NCBI RefSeq assembly: GCF_023073715.1
Contig: NZ_JADPKA010000008.1
Coordinates: forward strand, 124,001-188,000
Reading direction: 5' to 3'
DNA length: 64,000 nucleotides
Source: Bradyrhizobium sp. 164
Lineage (GTDB): Bacteria; Pseudomonadota; Alphaproteobacteria; Rhizobiales; Xanthobacteraceae
The position numbers and the translations under genes were made by a program. The notes below the pieces were generated by a model. The model was given only the letters and a program-made list of their open reading frames with translations, was not told the origin of the DNA and made no database searches. Positions 1 to 9,522 of the stretch are shown here, one piece after another (position 1 is the stretch's first letter; each line of letters begins with the position of its first letter).

Positions 1-87
1 CGCGACCTCGTGGACGCTGCGGTCGAAAAAGGTCCGCTTCAGCGGCTTGCCAAGCCGCAACGGAGAGGCATTCGATCTTGGAGCCAT
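1..87 (-). CDS. 3-methyladenine DNA glycosylase (MPG/AAG type), 5' end only
   Basis: Partial gene leaving the window at base 1. Twenty-nine codons are visible from an ATG at 87. The end of this stretch, LKRTFFDRSVHEVA, matches my recollection of the N-terminus of AAG/MPG-type 3-methyladenine DNA glycosylases, which excise alkylated purines in base-excision repair. The catalytic part lies outside the window. The gene is divergent from lipA, with a 130-base spacer holding both promoters. No strong ribosome binding site precedes the ATG, so the start is provisional; identity rests on a short N-terminal match. Confidence 0.62.
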   Translation of the reverse strand, partial: MAPRSNASPLRLGKPLKRTFFDRSVHEVA

Positions 88-217
88 TCGAGGTGAGAAT
101 CGCCTGAGAACAGAGCAGGATATTGCCCATATCTGCCATGTTCGCTGAAGCGGGGCGAGCCGGGTTGCGATGCTCAGCCAGACCGACTAGGTAGGACCTG
201 AACAGACCGGACACCCC

Positions 218-1174
218 ATGGTCGTTATTGTCGATACCATCACGAACCCGCTGCGCCCGCGCCACCCTGAAAAGGTGAACCGGCCCGATTCCGCTTCGCC
301 GCCGAAGCCGGACTGGATTCGCGTGCGCGCGCCCAATACCCGCGGCTATGCCGACACCCGCAACATCGTGCGGGCCAACGGCCTGCACACGGTGTGCGAG
401 GAAGCGGGCTGCCCGAATATCGGCGAGTGTTGGGACAAGAAGCACGCGACCTTCATGATCATGGGTGACACCTGCACCCGTGCCTGCGCCTTCTGCAACG
501 TCAAGACCGGCCTGCCCAACGCGCTCGATGCGTCCGAACCGCAGCACGTCGCCGAGGCCGTGGCCAAGCTGGGGCTGGCGCACGTCGTCATCACTTCGGT
601 CGACCGCGACGACCTCGCCGACGGCGGCGCCGAGCATTTTGCCCAGACCATTCGTGCGATCCGCGCCGCGTGTCCTTCGACCACGATCGAGATCCTGACG
701 CCGGACTTCCTGCGCAAGGAGGGGGCACTCGAGGTCGTCGTTGCGGCGAAGCCCGACGTGTTCAACCACAATCTCGAGACCGTGCCGTCGCGCTATCTCA
801 CGGTGCGGCCCGGCGCGCGCTATTTCCACTCGATCCGGCTGCTGCAGCGGGTTAGGGAGCTCGATCCCACCATCTTCACCAAGTCCGGCATCATGGTCGG
901 CCTTGGCGAGGAGCGCCACGAGGTGCTCCAGGTAATGGACGATCTGCGCTCTGCCGAGGTCGATTTCCTGACCATCGGCCAGTATCTCCAACCCACCCGT
1001 AAGCATCACGCCGTGATGCGCTTCGTGCCGCCCGACGAGTTCGCCTCCTACGAGAAGGTCGCCTACACCAAGGGCTTCCTGATGGTGTCGGCGAGCCCGC
1101 TGACCCGCTCGTCCCATCATGCCGGCGAGGATTTTGCGAGATTGAAGGCCGCGCGGGCAGCTAACGCCCGCTGA
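218..1174 (+). CDS. lipA: Lipoyl synthase LipA
   Basis: Radical-SAM enzyme that inserts two sulfurs into octanoyl groups on lipoyl domains of 2-oxoacid dehydrogenases and the glycine cleavage system. The 318-residue protein has both cysteine sets: the auxiliary cluster CxxxxCxxxxxC (C60, C65, C71 in [12 protein letters not shown]) and the radical-SAM CxxxCxxC (C86, C90, C93 in CTRACAFC). The C-terminal [10 protein letters not shown] motif, which supplies the serine ligand of the auxiliary cluster, is also present. Length is normal for the family. The next gene starts 6 bases after the stop, so the two are probably co-transcribed. I see no odd features. Confidence 0.97.
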   Translation: MVVIVDTITNPLRPRHPEKVNRPDSASPPKPDWIRVRAPNTRGYADTRNIVRANGLHTVCEEAGCPNIGECWDKKHATFMIMGDTCTRACAFCNVKTGLPNALDASEPQHVAEAVAKLGLAHVVITSVDRDDLADGGAEHFAQTIRAIRAACPSTTIEILTPDFLRKEGALEVVVAAKPDVFNHNLETVPSRYLTVRPGARYFHSIRLLQRVRELDPTIFTKSGIMVGLGEERHEVLQVMDDLRSAEVDFLTIGQYLQPTRKHHAVMRFVPPDEFASYEKVAYTKGFLMVSASPLTRSSHHAGEDFARLKAARAANAR

Positions 1175-1180
1175 ACCGCT

Positions 1181-1651
1181 ATGCCCAAATTTTCGAGCAA
1201 GCGCCGTGTCAGTCACAGCGCATCCGAGATGTTTGATCTGGTCGCCGACGTCGAGCGATACCCGGAATTCGTGCCGCTGTGCAGCGCGCTGAGAGTGCGT
1301 CAGCGCATGGCGAAACCTGACGGCACCGAGGTGCTGGTCGCCGACATGACAGTGTCGTTCAAGCTGGTCAAGGAATCCTTCACCAGCCGGGTGACACTCG
1401 ACCGCGCCAATCTGAAAATCCTGGTCGAATATCTGCAAGGTCCTTTCAGAAATCTTGAAAACCGCTGGACGTTCGAGCCCAAGGGTGAGGGCGTCTGCGA
1501 TGTCGGTTTCTTTCTCGCCTATGAATTCAAGAGCCGCATGCTCGCGATGCTGATGGGCTCGATATTCGACGCCGCATTCGCGCGCTTCTCCACTGCGTTC
1601 GAAAAACGCGCGGACGCGATTTATGGCCGGCCGAAGCTGGCGCCGACGTAG
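1181..1651 (+). CDS. COQ10/RatA-like START-domain protein (ubiquinone-binding)
   Basis: A 156-residue polyketide-cyclase/START-fold protein of the COQ10/RatA family. In mitochondria and alphaproteobacteria members bind ubiquinone or its precursors and support respiration; the name RatA (ribosome-associated toxin) comes from the E. coli homologue. Diagnostic pieces are the N-terminal SHSASEMFDLVADVERYPEF, the middle LEYLQGPF-like segment (here VEYLQGPFRNLENRW) and the C-terminal GSIFDAAFARFSTAFEKRA helix. It follows lipA after 6 bases, an arrangement I recall as common in rhizobia. The COQ10 role is favoured over toxin because no RnfH/RatB partner is next to it. Confidence 0.88.
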   Translation: MPKFSSKRRVSHSASEMFDLVADVERYPEFVPLCSALRVRQRMAKPDGTEVLVADMTVSFKLVKESFTSRVTLDRANLKILVEYLQGPFRNLENRWTFEPKGEGVCDVGFFLAYEFKSRMLAMLMGSIFDAAFARFSTAFEKRADAIYGRPKLAPT

Positions 1652-1669
1652 GCCGCACTCTTTCCACCG

Positions 1670-1790
1670 GCATTGCGAGGAGCTCTTGCGACGAAGCAAT
1701 CCAGAATCCCTCTGAGGAACATTCTGGATTGCTTCGCTTCCGCCTTCGCTCTCCGAGCTTCGGCGGACAAGCCGCTGGGAAATGACTGAG
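1670..1790. repeat. Dispersed palindromic repeat A, copy 1
   Basis: Contains the inverted pair GAAGCAATCCAGAAT ... ATTCTGGATTGCTTC separated by about 14 bases, with flanking cattgcgagga and a run of GCTTCG-type sequence. A second copy lies at 16995-17100 in the same orientation relative to the plus strand. Both sit directly after a gene stop. The core can form a long hairpin. I recall such sequences as highly repeated in Bradyrhizobium and Rhodopseudomonas genomes, similar in behaviour to REP/BIME elements. Confidence 0.8.
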
Positions 1791-1839
1791 GATGAGCATC
1801 CAGGTAGCTTTTCCAATTGGCATCTCAATCGCAGACACA

Positions 1840-2500
1840 CCTGCGCGTCCTCGCGGCTTTCTCTCGCCCGAGCTTTGCTTCGTCGAGACACCCTCTTGAA
1901 GTCAGAGGGCGCAGGGAAGACCGGATGCCGGCTGGGCACCCGCGGTCCACTGTGCGGGAGTTACGCTACGAAGAGCTGCACAGCGGCATACAGGTGAAGC
2001 CAAACAACCGGCCTTCCCTGCGCAGTGGTTTGACGGCTTATGCCGAGCTCTCCCCGGGGAGCGATGCACTATTGCCCCCGTCGCCTTGCGGATCGCTGAT
2101 GCGCGCGCCCGGTTGGACGAAAACGCATCACCGCAAGACTTGACGCACAGGCCCCGGGCGTCAGGACGACACGGTTTTGCCGTACGCTGATCGCATCGGT
2201 CGTTTGCGCGCGGCGATCGCTCACGGTTGCCCGCCCTGCGATGCCCTTCGCGCCGGTGCTGCCAGCGTCCACCACGGCCCATCCCGCGTTCGTGACGATC
2301 GCGATCCGCCCCTCTGACAGGGATGAGGTGGCCGGACAATGTGCAAAATCAGAAATTCTGTAAAAGCGAATATTTTGACGCGAGCGGATTGACCGCGCAA
2401 TTGTGTGTCTTGCCCGACGGGCAACACAAAGGGTTGTGGCCCAGATGGAGAGCAGCGCAATCCGGGCTACCAGGTTGGCGTTCCCATCGACATCCGCCGG
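1840..2500. repeat. Long non-coding stretch resembling a dispersed Bradyrhizobium repeat
   Basis: The interval between the COQ10-like gene and the MscS gene has no convincing gene. It does carry open frames on both strands, including one reading RPSLRSGLTAYAELSPGSDA, which I recall as a frequently mis-annotated 'hypothetical protein' in Bradyrhizobium genomes. The segment near 2390-2450 (ttgtgtgtcttgcccgacgg onward) is likewise familiar from intergenic repeats of this genus. Only one copy is present in the window, so repeat status is from memory and the ends are approximate. Confidence 0.5.
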
Positions 2501-2554
2501 GATCATTTCGCGCCGCCGCGAGTTCTCAACCGATTCGTCCGGGTTGGAGCTTCC

Positions 2555-3331
2555 ATGACCATCAATTTCGATACGTTGAAAGCATCGCTCGTCCTGTATG
2601 GCTTGAACGCGATTTACGCGATCCTGCTGTTCGCGGTCGGCTGGTATCTGTCCGGCGCAATGCAGCGTTTCGTCACGCGCGTCTTGAGTGTCACGCACCG
2701 GGTCGATCCGCTGGTGACCTTGTTCGTCGCCAGTGTGGCTCGCTATGCCGTGCTCGCGGTGGTCGGCATCGCCGTGCTGCAGCTCTTCGGCATCCAGACC
2801 GCGAGCCTCGTTGCCGTGCTGGGCGCGACTTCACTCGCCATCGGCCTTGCGCTTCAAGGCACGCTCTCCAACCTCGCCGCCGGCGTGATGCTGCTGCTGT
2901 TTCGTCCCTTTCACATCGGCGACGACGTCGAGGTCGCCGGCAAGGCGGGGAAGGTGAAGTCGTTGTCGCTGTTCATGACCGAGCTGGTCGCGCTCGACAA
3001 TACGCAGATCCTGTTGCCGAACGGGCAGGTGTGGGGCGCGGCCATCATCAACCACAGCGCCTATCCAGGTACGGGGGAAGTCAAGGTGGCGTTTCCGGTC
3101 AGGGCAGGTGCGGCCAATGCGTTGGCCGACCAGATCCTGAAGGAGCTGCGTGACGATCCCCGCATCGACGACAGGACCGCGCCGTCGGTCAATGTGTCAA
3201 AGGTGATCGCTGCCGATCCCGCAGCACCCGTCGTGGAATTGACGGTGAGCGCGAAGGTCAATCCATCAGATGCCGATGCGGTTAGGCAGCGCGTGCTCGA
3301 TCGTGCAAGCGCGCTGCTGTCGACGGACTGA
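2555..3331 (+). CDS. MscS-family small-conductance mechanosensitive channel
   Basis: Membrane channel that opens under hypo-osmotic tension and releases solutes. The 258-residue protein from ATG 2555 has three predicted membrane segments (roughly residues 10-30, 55-80 and 85-110). The third is the pore-lining Gly/Ala-rich helix ending in LALQGTLSNLAAGVMLLLFRPF, followed by the beta domain (GDDVEVAGKAGKVKSL, ILLPNGQVWGAAIINHS). This is a minimal MscS without an extended N-terminal domain. An upstream in-frame ATG at 2405 falls in repeat-like sequence and gives an implausible leader, so 2555 was chosen. It is convergent with the next gene after only 7 bases. Confidence 0.92.
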   Translation: MTINFDTLKASLVLYGLNAIYAILLFAVGWYLSGAMQRFVTRVLSVTHRVDPLVTLFVASVARYAVLAVVGIAVLQLFGIQTASLVAVLGATSLAIGLALQGTLSNLAAGVMLLLFRPFHIGDDVEVAGKAGKVKSLSLFMTELVALDNTQILLPNGQVWGAAIINHSAYPGTGEVKVAFPVRAGAANALADQILKELRDDPRIDDRTAPSVNVSKVIAADPAAPVVELTVSAKVNPSDADAVRQRVLDRASALLSTD

Positions 3332-3338
3332 GAGCGCC

Positions 3339-3947
3339 TCAGCCCCGCGGCGAGCGCGGCGGCCTGCGCTTCACCGCGTGTCGGCGTGGCGAGCGGGTGA
3401 CGCGGGGACGCAGACGGCTTGCGGCTGCGGGGCGCGGCTTGACCTGGACTTGCGGGCCGCGGGCGAGGTCCATCAGCATGCGCAGCGCCTCGACCACGGA
3501 GCGCGCGCGCACGGCGCTGCGGCCGATCGCGCCGAAGCGGTGCTCGCGATGGATGATGCGGCCGTCGCGCGCCGCCGCCGCGAAGTGCACGAGGCCGACC
3601 GGCTTGCCAGGCGTTGCGCCGCCGGGGCCGGCAATTCCGGTGATGGCGACCGCGAGATCGACATCGGCGCGCTCCAGGGCACCGATCGCCATGGCGGTTG
3701 CGGTCTCCTTGCTGACCGCGCCGAAATTGGCGAGCGTGCTCGCCTCGACCCCGAGCATCGCGCGCTTGGCGTCGTTGGAATAGGTGACGAAGCCCCGGTC
3801 GATCACGTCGGAAGAACCGGGGATGTCGGTCAGCGCGCCGGCGACGAGGCCGCCGGTGCAGGACTCGGCCGTCGCGATCGTCAGCTTGCGCATCCGGCAC
3901 AAATCGAGCAGCGAGCGAGAGAGGGCGCGTGCGTCGCTGCCGCCCAT
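3339..3947 (-). CDS. CinA C-terminal domain protein (nicotinamide-nucleotide amidase PncC)
   Basis: Stand-alone CinA C-domain of 202 residues. The family deamidates nicotinamide mononucleotide to nicotinic acid mononucleotide in NAD salvage. Seen motifs are the catalytic-serine segment ATAESCTGGLVAGALTDIPG, the GFVTYSNDAKRAMLGV stretch and AITGIAGPGGATPGKPVGLV. The C-terminus carries about 35 extra residues rich in Arg and Pro after the fold ends, unlike the usual 160-residue protein. It starts 4 bases after the stop of ispDF on the same strand, so the two probably form an operon. No MoCF-type N-domain of full CinA is present. Confidence 0.9.
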   Translation of the reverse strand: MGGSDARALSRSLLDLCRMRKLTIATAESCTGGLVAGALTDIPGSSDVIDRGFVTYSNDAKRAMLGVEASTLANFGAVSKETATAMAIGALERADVDLAVAITGIAGPGGATPGKPVGLVHFAAAARDGRIIHREHRFGAIGRSAVRARSVVEALRMLMDLARGPQVQVKPRPAAASRLRPRVTRSPRRHAVKRRPPRSPRG

Positions 3948-3951
3948 GGTC

Positions 3952-5133
3952 CTACAGGCTCCAGGGCAGGCGGATGGTGGCGCTCGCGGTGGCCGCGATG
4001 CCTTCCTCGCGGCCGGTGAAGCCGAGCCGCTCGCTGGTCGTCGCCTTCACCGCGACGCGGGAGATGTCGACGCCGGAGATCTCGGCGATGCGCGCGCGCA
4101 TGATGTCGCGCAAGGGACCGATCTTCGGCCGTTCGCAGATCAGCGTCACCTCGAGATTGGCGACGCGGCCGCCGCGCGCCGCGACGCGCTCGATGGCATA
4201 TTTCAGGAACTGGTCGGAGGAAGCACCCTTCCACTTCGCGTCGCTCGGCGGGAAGTGCGAGCCGATGTCACCGTCGGCGAGCGCACCGAGAATGGCGTCG
4301 ACCAGCGCATGCAGGCCGACATCTCCGTCGGAATGGGCGAGAAAACCCTTGGTGTGAGGGACGCGCACGCCGCAGATCATGACGTGGTCGCCGTCGCCGA
4401 AGGCGTGCACGTCATAGCCCGTGCCGGTCCTGATATCGCCGAGCTGGGCGGCGAGACGTGCTTCCTCGCGCACGAAATCCTCGGGAGTGGTGAGCTTCAT
4501 ATTGGCAACATCGCCTTCAAAGGTTGCAACCGTCAATCCTGCCCATTCGGCAATGGCGGCATCGTCGGTGAAATCCGAGCGTCCTTCCTTTGCCGCGCGA
4601 CGATGCGCCTCGAGGATGACGTCGAAAAGAAAGGATTGCGGCGTCTGCGCGATTCGCAGCCGCGCGCGGTCCGGCGTGCCCTCGACATGGCCGTTCTCGC
4701 CGGTGAGCTTGATCGTGTCGGTGACGGCAATGGCGGGGATCGCTGCGCCGGTGCGGCTCGCCGCCTCGATCGCACGGGAGATCACGCCTTCCGAGACGAA
4801 GGGGCGGGCGGCGTCATGGATCAGGACGATATCGGGCTTGTGCCGTGCGAGCGCTTCGAGGCCGGCGAGCACCGAGGCTTGGCGGGTGGCGCCGCCGTTG
4901 GCCGGCGGCTCGTGCTTGAGGCCTGCGACCGCTGCCGTGAAGATGGCGGTATCGTCGGGATTCACCACCGGCTGCACCGCAAACACCTCGGGGTGGCGGC
5001 TGAAGGCTTCCATGGCGCGATGGATCACGGGCACACCGCCGATCTCGCGATATTGCTTCGGCCCGCCAGCGCCGGCGCGCAAGCCGCGTCCGGCTGCGAC
5101 AAGGACGGCCGCGGTGCGTTGTGATTTCGCCAT
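3952..5133 (-). CDS. ispDF: Bifunctional MEP cytidylyltransferase / MEcPP synthase IspDF
   Basis: Fusion enzyme for steps 3 and 5 of the non-mevalonate isoprenoid pathway. The N-terminal IspD domain (about 1-230) has the nucleotide-binding start [20 protein letters not shown] and the HDAARPFV signature. The C-terminal IspF domain (about 235-393) has [19 protein letters not shown] with metal ligands D and H, followed by [20 protein letters not shown]. The start is the ATG at 5133 ([10 protein letters not shown]). The frame stays open further upstream but that part lacks homology and overlaps the promoter of dusB. Fusion of ispD and ispF is common in alphaproteobacteria. Confidence 0.96.
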   Translation of the reverse strand: MAKSQRTAAVLVAAGRGLRAGAGGPKQYREIGGVPVIHRAMEAFSRHPEVFAVQPVVNPDDTAIFTAAVAGLKHEPPANGGATRQASVLAGLEALARHKPDIVLIHDAARPFVSEGVISRAIEAASRTGAAIPAIAVTDTIKLTGENGHVEGTPDRARLRIAQTPQSFLFDVILEAHRRAAKEGRSDFTDDAAIAEWAGLTVATFEGDVANMKLTTPEDFVREEARLAAQLGDIRTGTGYDVHAFGDGDHVMICGVRVPHTKGFLAHSDGDVGLHALVDAILGALADGDIGSHFPPSDAKWKGASSDQFLKYAIERVAARGGRVANLEVTLICERPKIGPLRDIMRARIAEISGVDISRVAVKATTSERLGFTGREEGIAATASATIRLPWSL

Positions 5134-5185
5134 GGGACTCAAATACTCAGTTGATGATGACGAGTCGGGGAGTGGGGTGATTTGG

Positions 5186-5201
5186 TGGCATGCCTCTAGC
5201 A
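5186..5201 (+). promoter_or_regulatory. Possible sigma-54 (-24/-12) promoter upstream of dusB-ntrBC
   Basis: TGGCATGCCTCTAGCA fits the sigma-54 pattern with the essential GG (5187-5188) and GC (5199-5200) separated by ten bases; the -12 element is TAGC rather than TTGC. It points toward dusB, about 140 bases before its ATG, in the divergent ispDF/dusB spacer. NtrC controls sigma-54 promoters, so autoregulation is conceivable. No NtrC-binding palindrome was recognised, so this remains a weak call. Confidence 0.25.
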
Positions 5202-5340
5202 CGGCAGGCCCGCAAAAAAAGGGGTTTCCGGCGCATTGTGGGCAACAGCATTTTGCTGCACTGCACTTGAAAGATTTGCAGAACTGTCTAAACTGTAGGC
5301 ATGACGCTTGACTGCACAAGAACTGTGCGCAAGATAGATC

Positions 5341-6417
5341 ATGGCAGGCGCGATGAGGCCCTGTCCAGTCAACGAGACCCCTGTGACCGGCTCGGCAATA
5401 TCCGGCTCTAAGCCGTTGAAAATAGGCGATATTGATGTCGCCACCCCGGTCTTCCTGGCACCGATGTCGGGGGTGACTGACTCGCCCGTTCGGCGGTTGG
5501 CCGCGGAGCTTGGGGCGGGTCTCGTCGTGTCGGAAATGACAGCCAGCGATGAACTCGCCAACGGCCACCGGATGTCGCGGTTGCGTTGCGAAGCGACGGG
5601 AATCGGTCCGCATGTGGTCCAGCTCGCCGGCTGCGAGGCGCATTGGATGGCCGAAGGCGCCCGGATCGCTGAGGCCGAAGGCGCCGACATCATCGATATC
5701 AATATGGGCTGTCCGGCCCGCCACGTCACCGGCGGCCAGTCCGGCTCGGCCCTGATGCGCGACCTCGACCATGCCGTCAGCCTGATCGAGGCGACGATCG
5801 CCGCGGTCAAGGTGCCCGTGACACTGAAGATGCGGCTCGGCTGGGACGACCGCAGCCGCAACGCGCCGGAGCTGGCGCGGCGCGCGGAAGCATCAGGCAT
5901 CAAGCTCGTCGCCGTGCATGGCCGCACCCGCTGCCAGTTCTACAAGGGCGAGGCCGATTGGGATGCGATCCGCGCCGTGCGCGAGGCCATCTCCATTCCG
6001 CTCGTCGTCAATGGCGACATCACGTCCTATGAGAAGGCGCTCGCGGCGTTGGAGGCCTCCGGCGCCGATGCCGTGATGATCGGCCGCGGCGCGCAGGGCC
6101 AGCCCTGGCTGCCCGGCCAGATCGGCCGCCGCCTGAAGGGCGGGGCAGAGGAAGCAACGCCGGCGCTCGAGACGCAGCTGCATTATGTCCGCACGCTCTA
6201 TGAAGGTGTTTGCGCACTATACGGCTTGCGCATTGGCCTCAGGCATGCGCGCAAGCATCTGGGCTGGGCGCTCGACGTCGCGGCGGAGGTCAGCGGCGCG
6301 CCGGCCGAGACGCTGAAATCGTGGCGCCAGAAGATACTCACCTCGGAGGAACCGCGCCGCGTTCACCAATCGCTGCAAGACGCCTTCGACGACTTCGCAT
6401 GGAGGGCCGCTGCATGA
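5341..6417 (+). CDS. dusB: tRNA-dihydrouridine synthase DusB (NifR3)
   Basis: FMN-dependent enzyme that reduces specific uridines in tRNA. The 358-residue TIM-barrel protein shows the N-terminal [15 protein letters not shown], the catalytic-cysteine region [20 protein letters not shown], the active-site KMRLGWDD and the phosphate-binding [11 protein letters not shown] / [16 protein letters not shown]. It is the classical nifR3 gene, first gene of the nifR3-ntrB-ntrC operon of rhizobia and Rhodobacter. ntrB starts inside its stop codon (ATGA overlap), so co-transcription is nearly certain. A second ATG four codons downstream (5353) is an alternative start. Confidence 0.96.
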   Translation: MAGAMRPCPVNETPVTGSAISGSKPLKIGDIDVATPVFLAPMSGVTDSPVRRLAAELGAGLVVSEMTASDELANGHRMSRLRCEATGIGPHVVQLAGCEAHWMAEGARIAEAEGADIIDINMGCPARHVTGGQSGSALMRDLDHAVSLIEATIAAVKVPVTLKMRLGWDDRSRNAPELARRAEASGIKLVAVHGRTRCQFYKGEADWDAIRAVREAISIPLVVNGDITSYEKALAALEASGADAVMIGRGAQGQPWLPGQIGRRLKGGAEEATPALETQLHYVRTLYEGVCALYGLRIGLRHARKHLGWALDVAAEVSGAPAETLKSWRQKILTSEEPRRVHQSLQDAFDDFAWRAAA

Positions 6418-7583
6418 GCTCAGCCGCCGAACATCGCCGGCCGTCCGACAGCGATGCGATCTTGGATGCGCTGCCCAATCCCGTGCTGATGATCGGCCCG
6501 GACGGCAAGATCGTCGCCGCCAACATCGCGACCGAAGCCTTCTTCGAAATCTCGACGCAGTTCTTGAAGCGGCAATCGCTCAAGGAGCTGGTGCCGTTCG
6601 GCAGCCCGCTGCTGGCACTGATCGACCAGGTGCGCTCGTCGAACTCGCCGGTCAACGAATACAAGGTTGATCTGGGCACACCGCGCATGGGCGGCGACCG
6701 CCAGGTCGACCTGCATGTGGCTCCGCTCACCGAGCGGCCCGGCCATATCGTGGTGATGCTCCAGGAGCGCAGCATCGCCGACAAGATGGACCGTCAGCTC
6801 ACCCATCGCAGCGCCGCGCGCTCGGTGATCGCGCTCGCCGCGATGCTGGCGCACGAGATCAAGAATCCGCTGTCGGGAATCCGCGGCGCGGCTCAATTGC
6901 TGGAGCAGCAGGCCTCGTCCGAGGACCGCATGCTGACGCGCCTGATCTGCGACGAGGCCGACCGCATTGTGACGCTGGTCGACCGCATGGAGGTGTTCGG
7001 CGACGAGCGCCCCGTGGTGCGCGGTCCCGTCAACATTCACTCTGTGCTCGATCACGTGAAGCGGCTGGCGCAGTCCGGCTTTGCCCGCAACATCCGCTTC
7101 ATCGAGGATTACGATCCTTCGCTGCCGCCGGTGCTGGCGAACCAGGACCAGCTGGTCCAGGTGTTCCTCAATCTCGTCAAGAACGCCGCCGAAGCCCTGA
7201 TCGACGCGCCCGACGCCGAGATCCAGCTCACCACCGCGTTCCGCCCCGGCGTGCGCCTGTCAGTCCCCGGTCAAAAATCCCGGGTATCCCTGCCGCTTGA
7301 ATTCTGCGTGAGAGACAACGGACCAGGCGTGCCAGACGACCTTCTGCCCAACCTGTTCGATCCCTTCGTGACCACCAAGCAGACCGGCTCGGGGCTGGGC
7401 CTCGCGCTGGTCGCAAAGATCGTCGGCGATCACGGGGGCATCATCGAATGCGAATCTCAGCCGCGCAAGACCACCTTCCGCGTGCTGATGCCGATGTATT
7501 CCACATCGGCGAAACATGCCGATCAAAGCAGCCGCGCCGACTCTGCCGGGAAGCCGTCGCCTGCATCACAGGGGGCAAGATGA
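6414..7583 (+). CDS. ntrB: Nitrogen regulation sensor histidine kinase NtrB
   Basis: Cytoplasmic kinase/phosphatase that sets NtrC phosphorylation in response to nitrogen status through PII. The 389-residue protein has an N-terminal PAS domain (about 15-120), the dimerisation/phosphoacceptor H-box [20 protein letters not shown] around residue 147, then the ATPase domain with N-box ([10 protein letters not shown]), G1 (VRDNGPGVP) and G2 ([10 protein letters not shown]). It has no membrane segments. ATG 6414 overlaps the dusB stop and has GGAGG eight bases upstream; this was preferred over ATG 6399, which leaves less room. ntrC follows after 9 bases. Confidence 0.97.
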   Translation: MSSAAEHRRPSDSDAILDALPNPVLMIGPDGKIVAANIATEAFFEISTQFLKRQSLKELVPFGSPLLALIDQVRSSNSPVNEYKVDLGTPRMGGDRQVDLHVAPLTERPGHIVVMLQERSIADKMDRQLTHRSAARSVIALAAMLAHEIKNPLSGIRGAAQLLEQQASSEDRMLTRLICDEADRIVTLVDRMEVFGDERPVVRGPVNIHSVLDHVKRLAQSGFARNIRFIEDYDPSLPPVLANQDQLVQVFLNLVKNAAEALIDAPDAEIQLTTAFRPGVRLSVPGQKSRVSLPLEFCVRDNGPGVPDDLLPNLFDPFVTTKQTGSGLGLALVAKIVGDHGGIIECESQPRKTTFRVLMPMYSTSAKHADQSSRADSAGKPSPASQGAR

Positions 7584-7592
7584 GGATTAACG

Positions 7593-9035
7593 ATGCCCGC
7601 AGGTAGCATTCTCGTAGCTGATGACGATACCGCCATCCGCACCGTTCTCAATCAGGCACTGTCCCGCGCCGGCTACGAAGTGCGGCTCACCGGCAATGCC
7701 GCAACCTTATGGCGTTGGGTCAGCCAGGGAGAGGGCGATCTCGTCATCACCGACGTGGTGATGCCCGACGAGAACGCTTTCGACCTCTTGCCGCGGATCA
7801 AGAAGATGCGGCCCAATCTGCCCGTCATCGTCATGAGCGCACAGAACACGTTCATGACGGCGATCCGCGCCTCCGAGCGCGGCGCCTATGAATATCTGCC
7901 GAAGCCCTTCGACCTGAAGGAGCTGATCGCCATCGTCGGCCGCGCGCTCGCCGAACCGAAGGAGCGGGTCTCGACGCCGGACGACGACGCCGAAATGGAG
8001 GCGATCCCGCTGGTCGGCCGCTCGCCGGCGATGCAGGAGATCTATCGCGTGTTGGCGCGCCTGATGCAGACCGACCTCACCGTAATGATCACGGGCGAGT
8101 CCGGCACTGGCAAGGAATTGGTGGCACGCGCGCTGCACGATTACGGCAAGCGGCGCAACGGCCCCTTCGTCGCCGTCAACATGGCGGCGATCCCGCGCGA
8201 CCTCATCGAATCCGAGCTGTTCGGCCATGAGCGCGGCGCCTTCACCGGCGCCAACACCCGCGCCTCGGGCCGGTTCGAGCAGGCCGAGGGCGGCACGCTG
8301 TTCCTCGACGAAATCGGCGACATGCCGATGGAGGCGCAGACCCGCCTGTTGCGCGTGCTCCAGCAGGGCGAATACACCACCGTCGGCGGCCGCACCCCGA
8401 TCAAGACCGACGTGCGGATCGTCGCGGCTTCCAACAAGGATCTGCGCGTCCTGATCCAGCAGGGCCTGTTCCGCGAAGACCTGTTCTTCCGTCTCAACGT
8501 CGTGCCGCTGCGGTTGCCGCCGCTTCGCGAGCGTATCGAGGACCTGCCTGATCTGGTGCGGCACTTCTTCACGCTGGCCGAGAAGGACGGATTGCCGCCG
8601 AAGAAACTCGATGCGCTGGCGCTGGAGCGGATGAAGCAGCACCGCTGGCCGGGCAATGTGCGCGAGCTCGAAAACCTCGCCCGGCGCTTGGCCGCGCTTT
8701 ATCCGCAGGACGTGATCACGGCCTCCGTCATCGACGGCGAGCTCGCGCCGCCTTCGGTCAGCCCGGGTGCGGCGGTCCAGCAGGGCGTCGACAATCTGGG
8801 CGGCGCGGTGGAGGCCTATCTATCCTCGCACTTCCAGGGCTTCCCGAACGGCGTGCCGCCGCCGGGTCTCTATCACCGCATCCTGAAGGAGATCGAGGTG
8901 CCGCTGCTCACGGCCGCGCTCGCTGCCACCCGCGGCAATCAGATCCGCGCCGCAGACCTGCTCGGCCTCAACCGCAATACGCTACGCAAGAAGATCCGGG
9001 ATCTGGACATCCAGGTCTACCGCAGCGGGGCATAG
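7593..9035 (+). CDS. ntrC: Nitrogen regulation response regulator NtrC
   Basis: Sigma-54-dependent activator of nitrogen-assimilation genes. The 480-residue protein has a receiver domain (1-120; phospho-acceptor D54 in ITDVVMPDE), a AAA+ domain with Walker A GESGTGKE, an intact GAFTGA loop (contact with sigma-54) and Walker [12 protein letters not shown], and a C-terminal Fis-type helix-turn-helix ([16 protein letters not shown]). All features needed for sigma-54 activation are present. It is the third gene of the dusB-ntrB-ntrC operon. Confidence 0.98.
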   Translation: MPAGSILVADDDTAIRTVLNQALSRAGYEVRLTGNAATLWRWVSQGEGDLVITDVVMPDENAFDLLPRIKKMRPNLPVIVMSAQNTFMTAIRASERGAYEYLPKPFDLKELIAIVGRALAEPKERVSTPDDDAEMEAIPLVGRSPAMQEIYRVLARLMQTDLTVMITGESGTGKELVARALHDYGKRRNGPFVAVNMAAIPRDLIESELFGHERGAFTGANTRASGRFEQAEGGTLFLDEIGDMPMEAQTRLLRVLQQGEYTTVGGRTPIKTDVRIVAASNKDLRVLIQQGLFREDLFFRLNVVPLRLPPLRERIEDLPDLVRHFFTLAEKDGLPPKKLDALALERMKQHRWPGNVRELENLARRLAALYPQDVITASVIDGELAPPSVSPGAAVQQGVDNLGGAVEAYLSSHFQGFPNGVPPPGLYHRILKEIEVPLLTAALAATRGNQIRAADLLGLNRNTLRKKIRDLDIQVYRSGA

Positions 9036-9040
9036 TCGTG

Positions 9041-9094
9041 CCGGACGGACGGTGGCTCAGCTCCCCCTACCAAGGCAGAGCTGAGCCTGTCCGG
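9041..9094 (+). terminator. Possible hairpin after ntrC
   Basis: GGCTCAGCT (9054-9062) pairs with AGCTGAGCC (9079-9087). The outer CCGGAC and GTCCGG extend the stem across an internal loop. There is no T-run after it, so it is a poor intrinsic terminator but a plausible transcript-end structure for the dusB-ntrBC operon. Confidence 0.35.
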
Positions 9095-9201
9095 ATCGCG
9101 CTGGCCGTTGTGGCTGACGCGGTGGGCAGAAGTCCGCATCGGACTGAAATGTTCCGCTCGCACGTACAAATTGGTCATTCGGCCGCAAGGCGCTGCATCA
9201 T

Positions 9202-9348
9202 CTACCTGACAAGTCGGCTGGATGCCGGCATCACGCTGGCGACATTCACCAGCGGCTGCTGAAGGCCGAGCCCGTTAACCAGGAGGTCGGCGGCCACGAT
9301 CAGTAGAAGCACGGCCGAGACCATCGTCGCGAGAAAAAATCTATCCAT
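9202..9348 (-). CDS. Possible 48-residue single-pass membrane microprotein
   Basis: Minus-strand frame in the 487-base ntrC-ntrY spacer, starting at ATG 9348 (MDRFFLATMV) and ending in ASVMPASSRLVR. The centre is one strongly hydrophobic helix (VSAVLLLIVAADLL) followed by a short polar tail. Both neighbours are on the other strand. The ribosome binding site is poor (GGGG directly before the ATG). I do not recognise a family. It is listed because the frame reads like a real small membrane protein rather than a GC shadow, but coding is unproven. Confidence 0.35.
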   Translation of the reverse strand: MDRFFLATMVSAVLLLIVAADLLVNGLGLQQPLVNVASVMPASSRLVR

Positions 9349-9522
9349 CCCCGTCAAGCCGGGACGGCGGGAATCCGTTCCCGTCCAACCGGAATCTGCT
9401 TGTGGATGTGCCGTCCGTCGCGGCGGAGACGCCGCGGAATTGTCGCAATTCGGCAACAATGTGGTACGAATACATCAGTATCCGCGCGCCCGCGGACCCG
9501 TTTTCAGCAGCCCATTGCCGGA

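Noticed and set aside
1782..2143. Plus-strand open frames in the spacer before mscS
   Set aside because: They fall in repeat-like sequence that I recall as commonly mis-annotated; no ribosome binding site and frames are open on both strands.
3784..5124. Plus-strand 446-codon frame opposite ispDF
   Set aside because: Antisense shadow without any domain; ispDF is fully supported.
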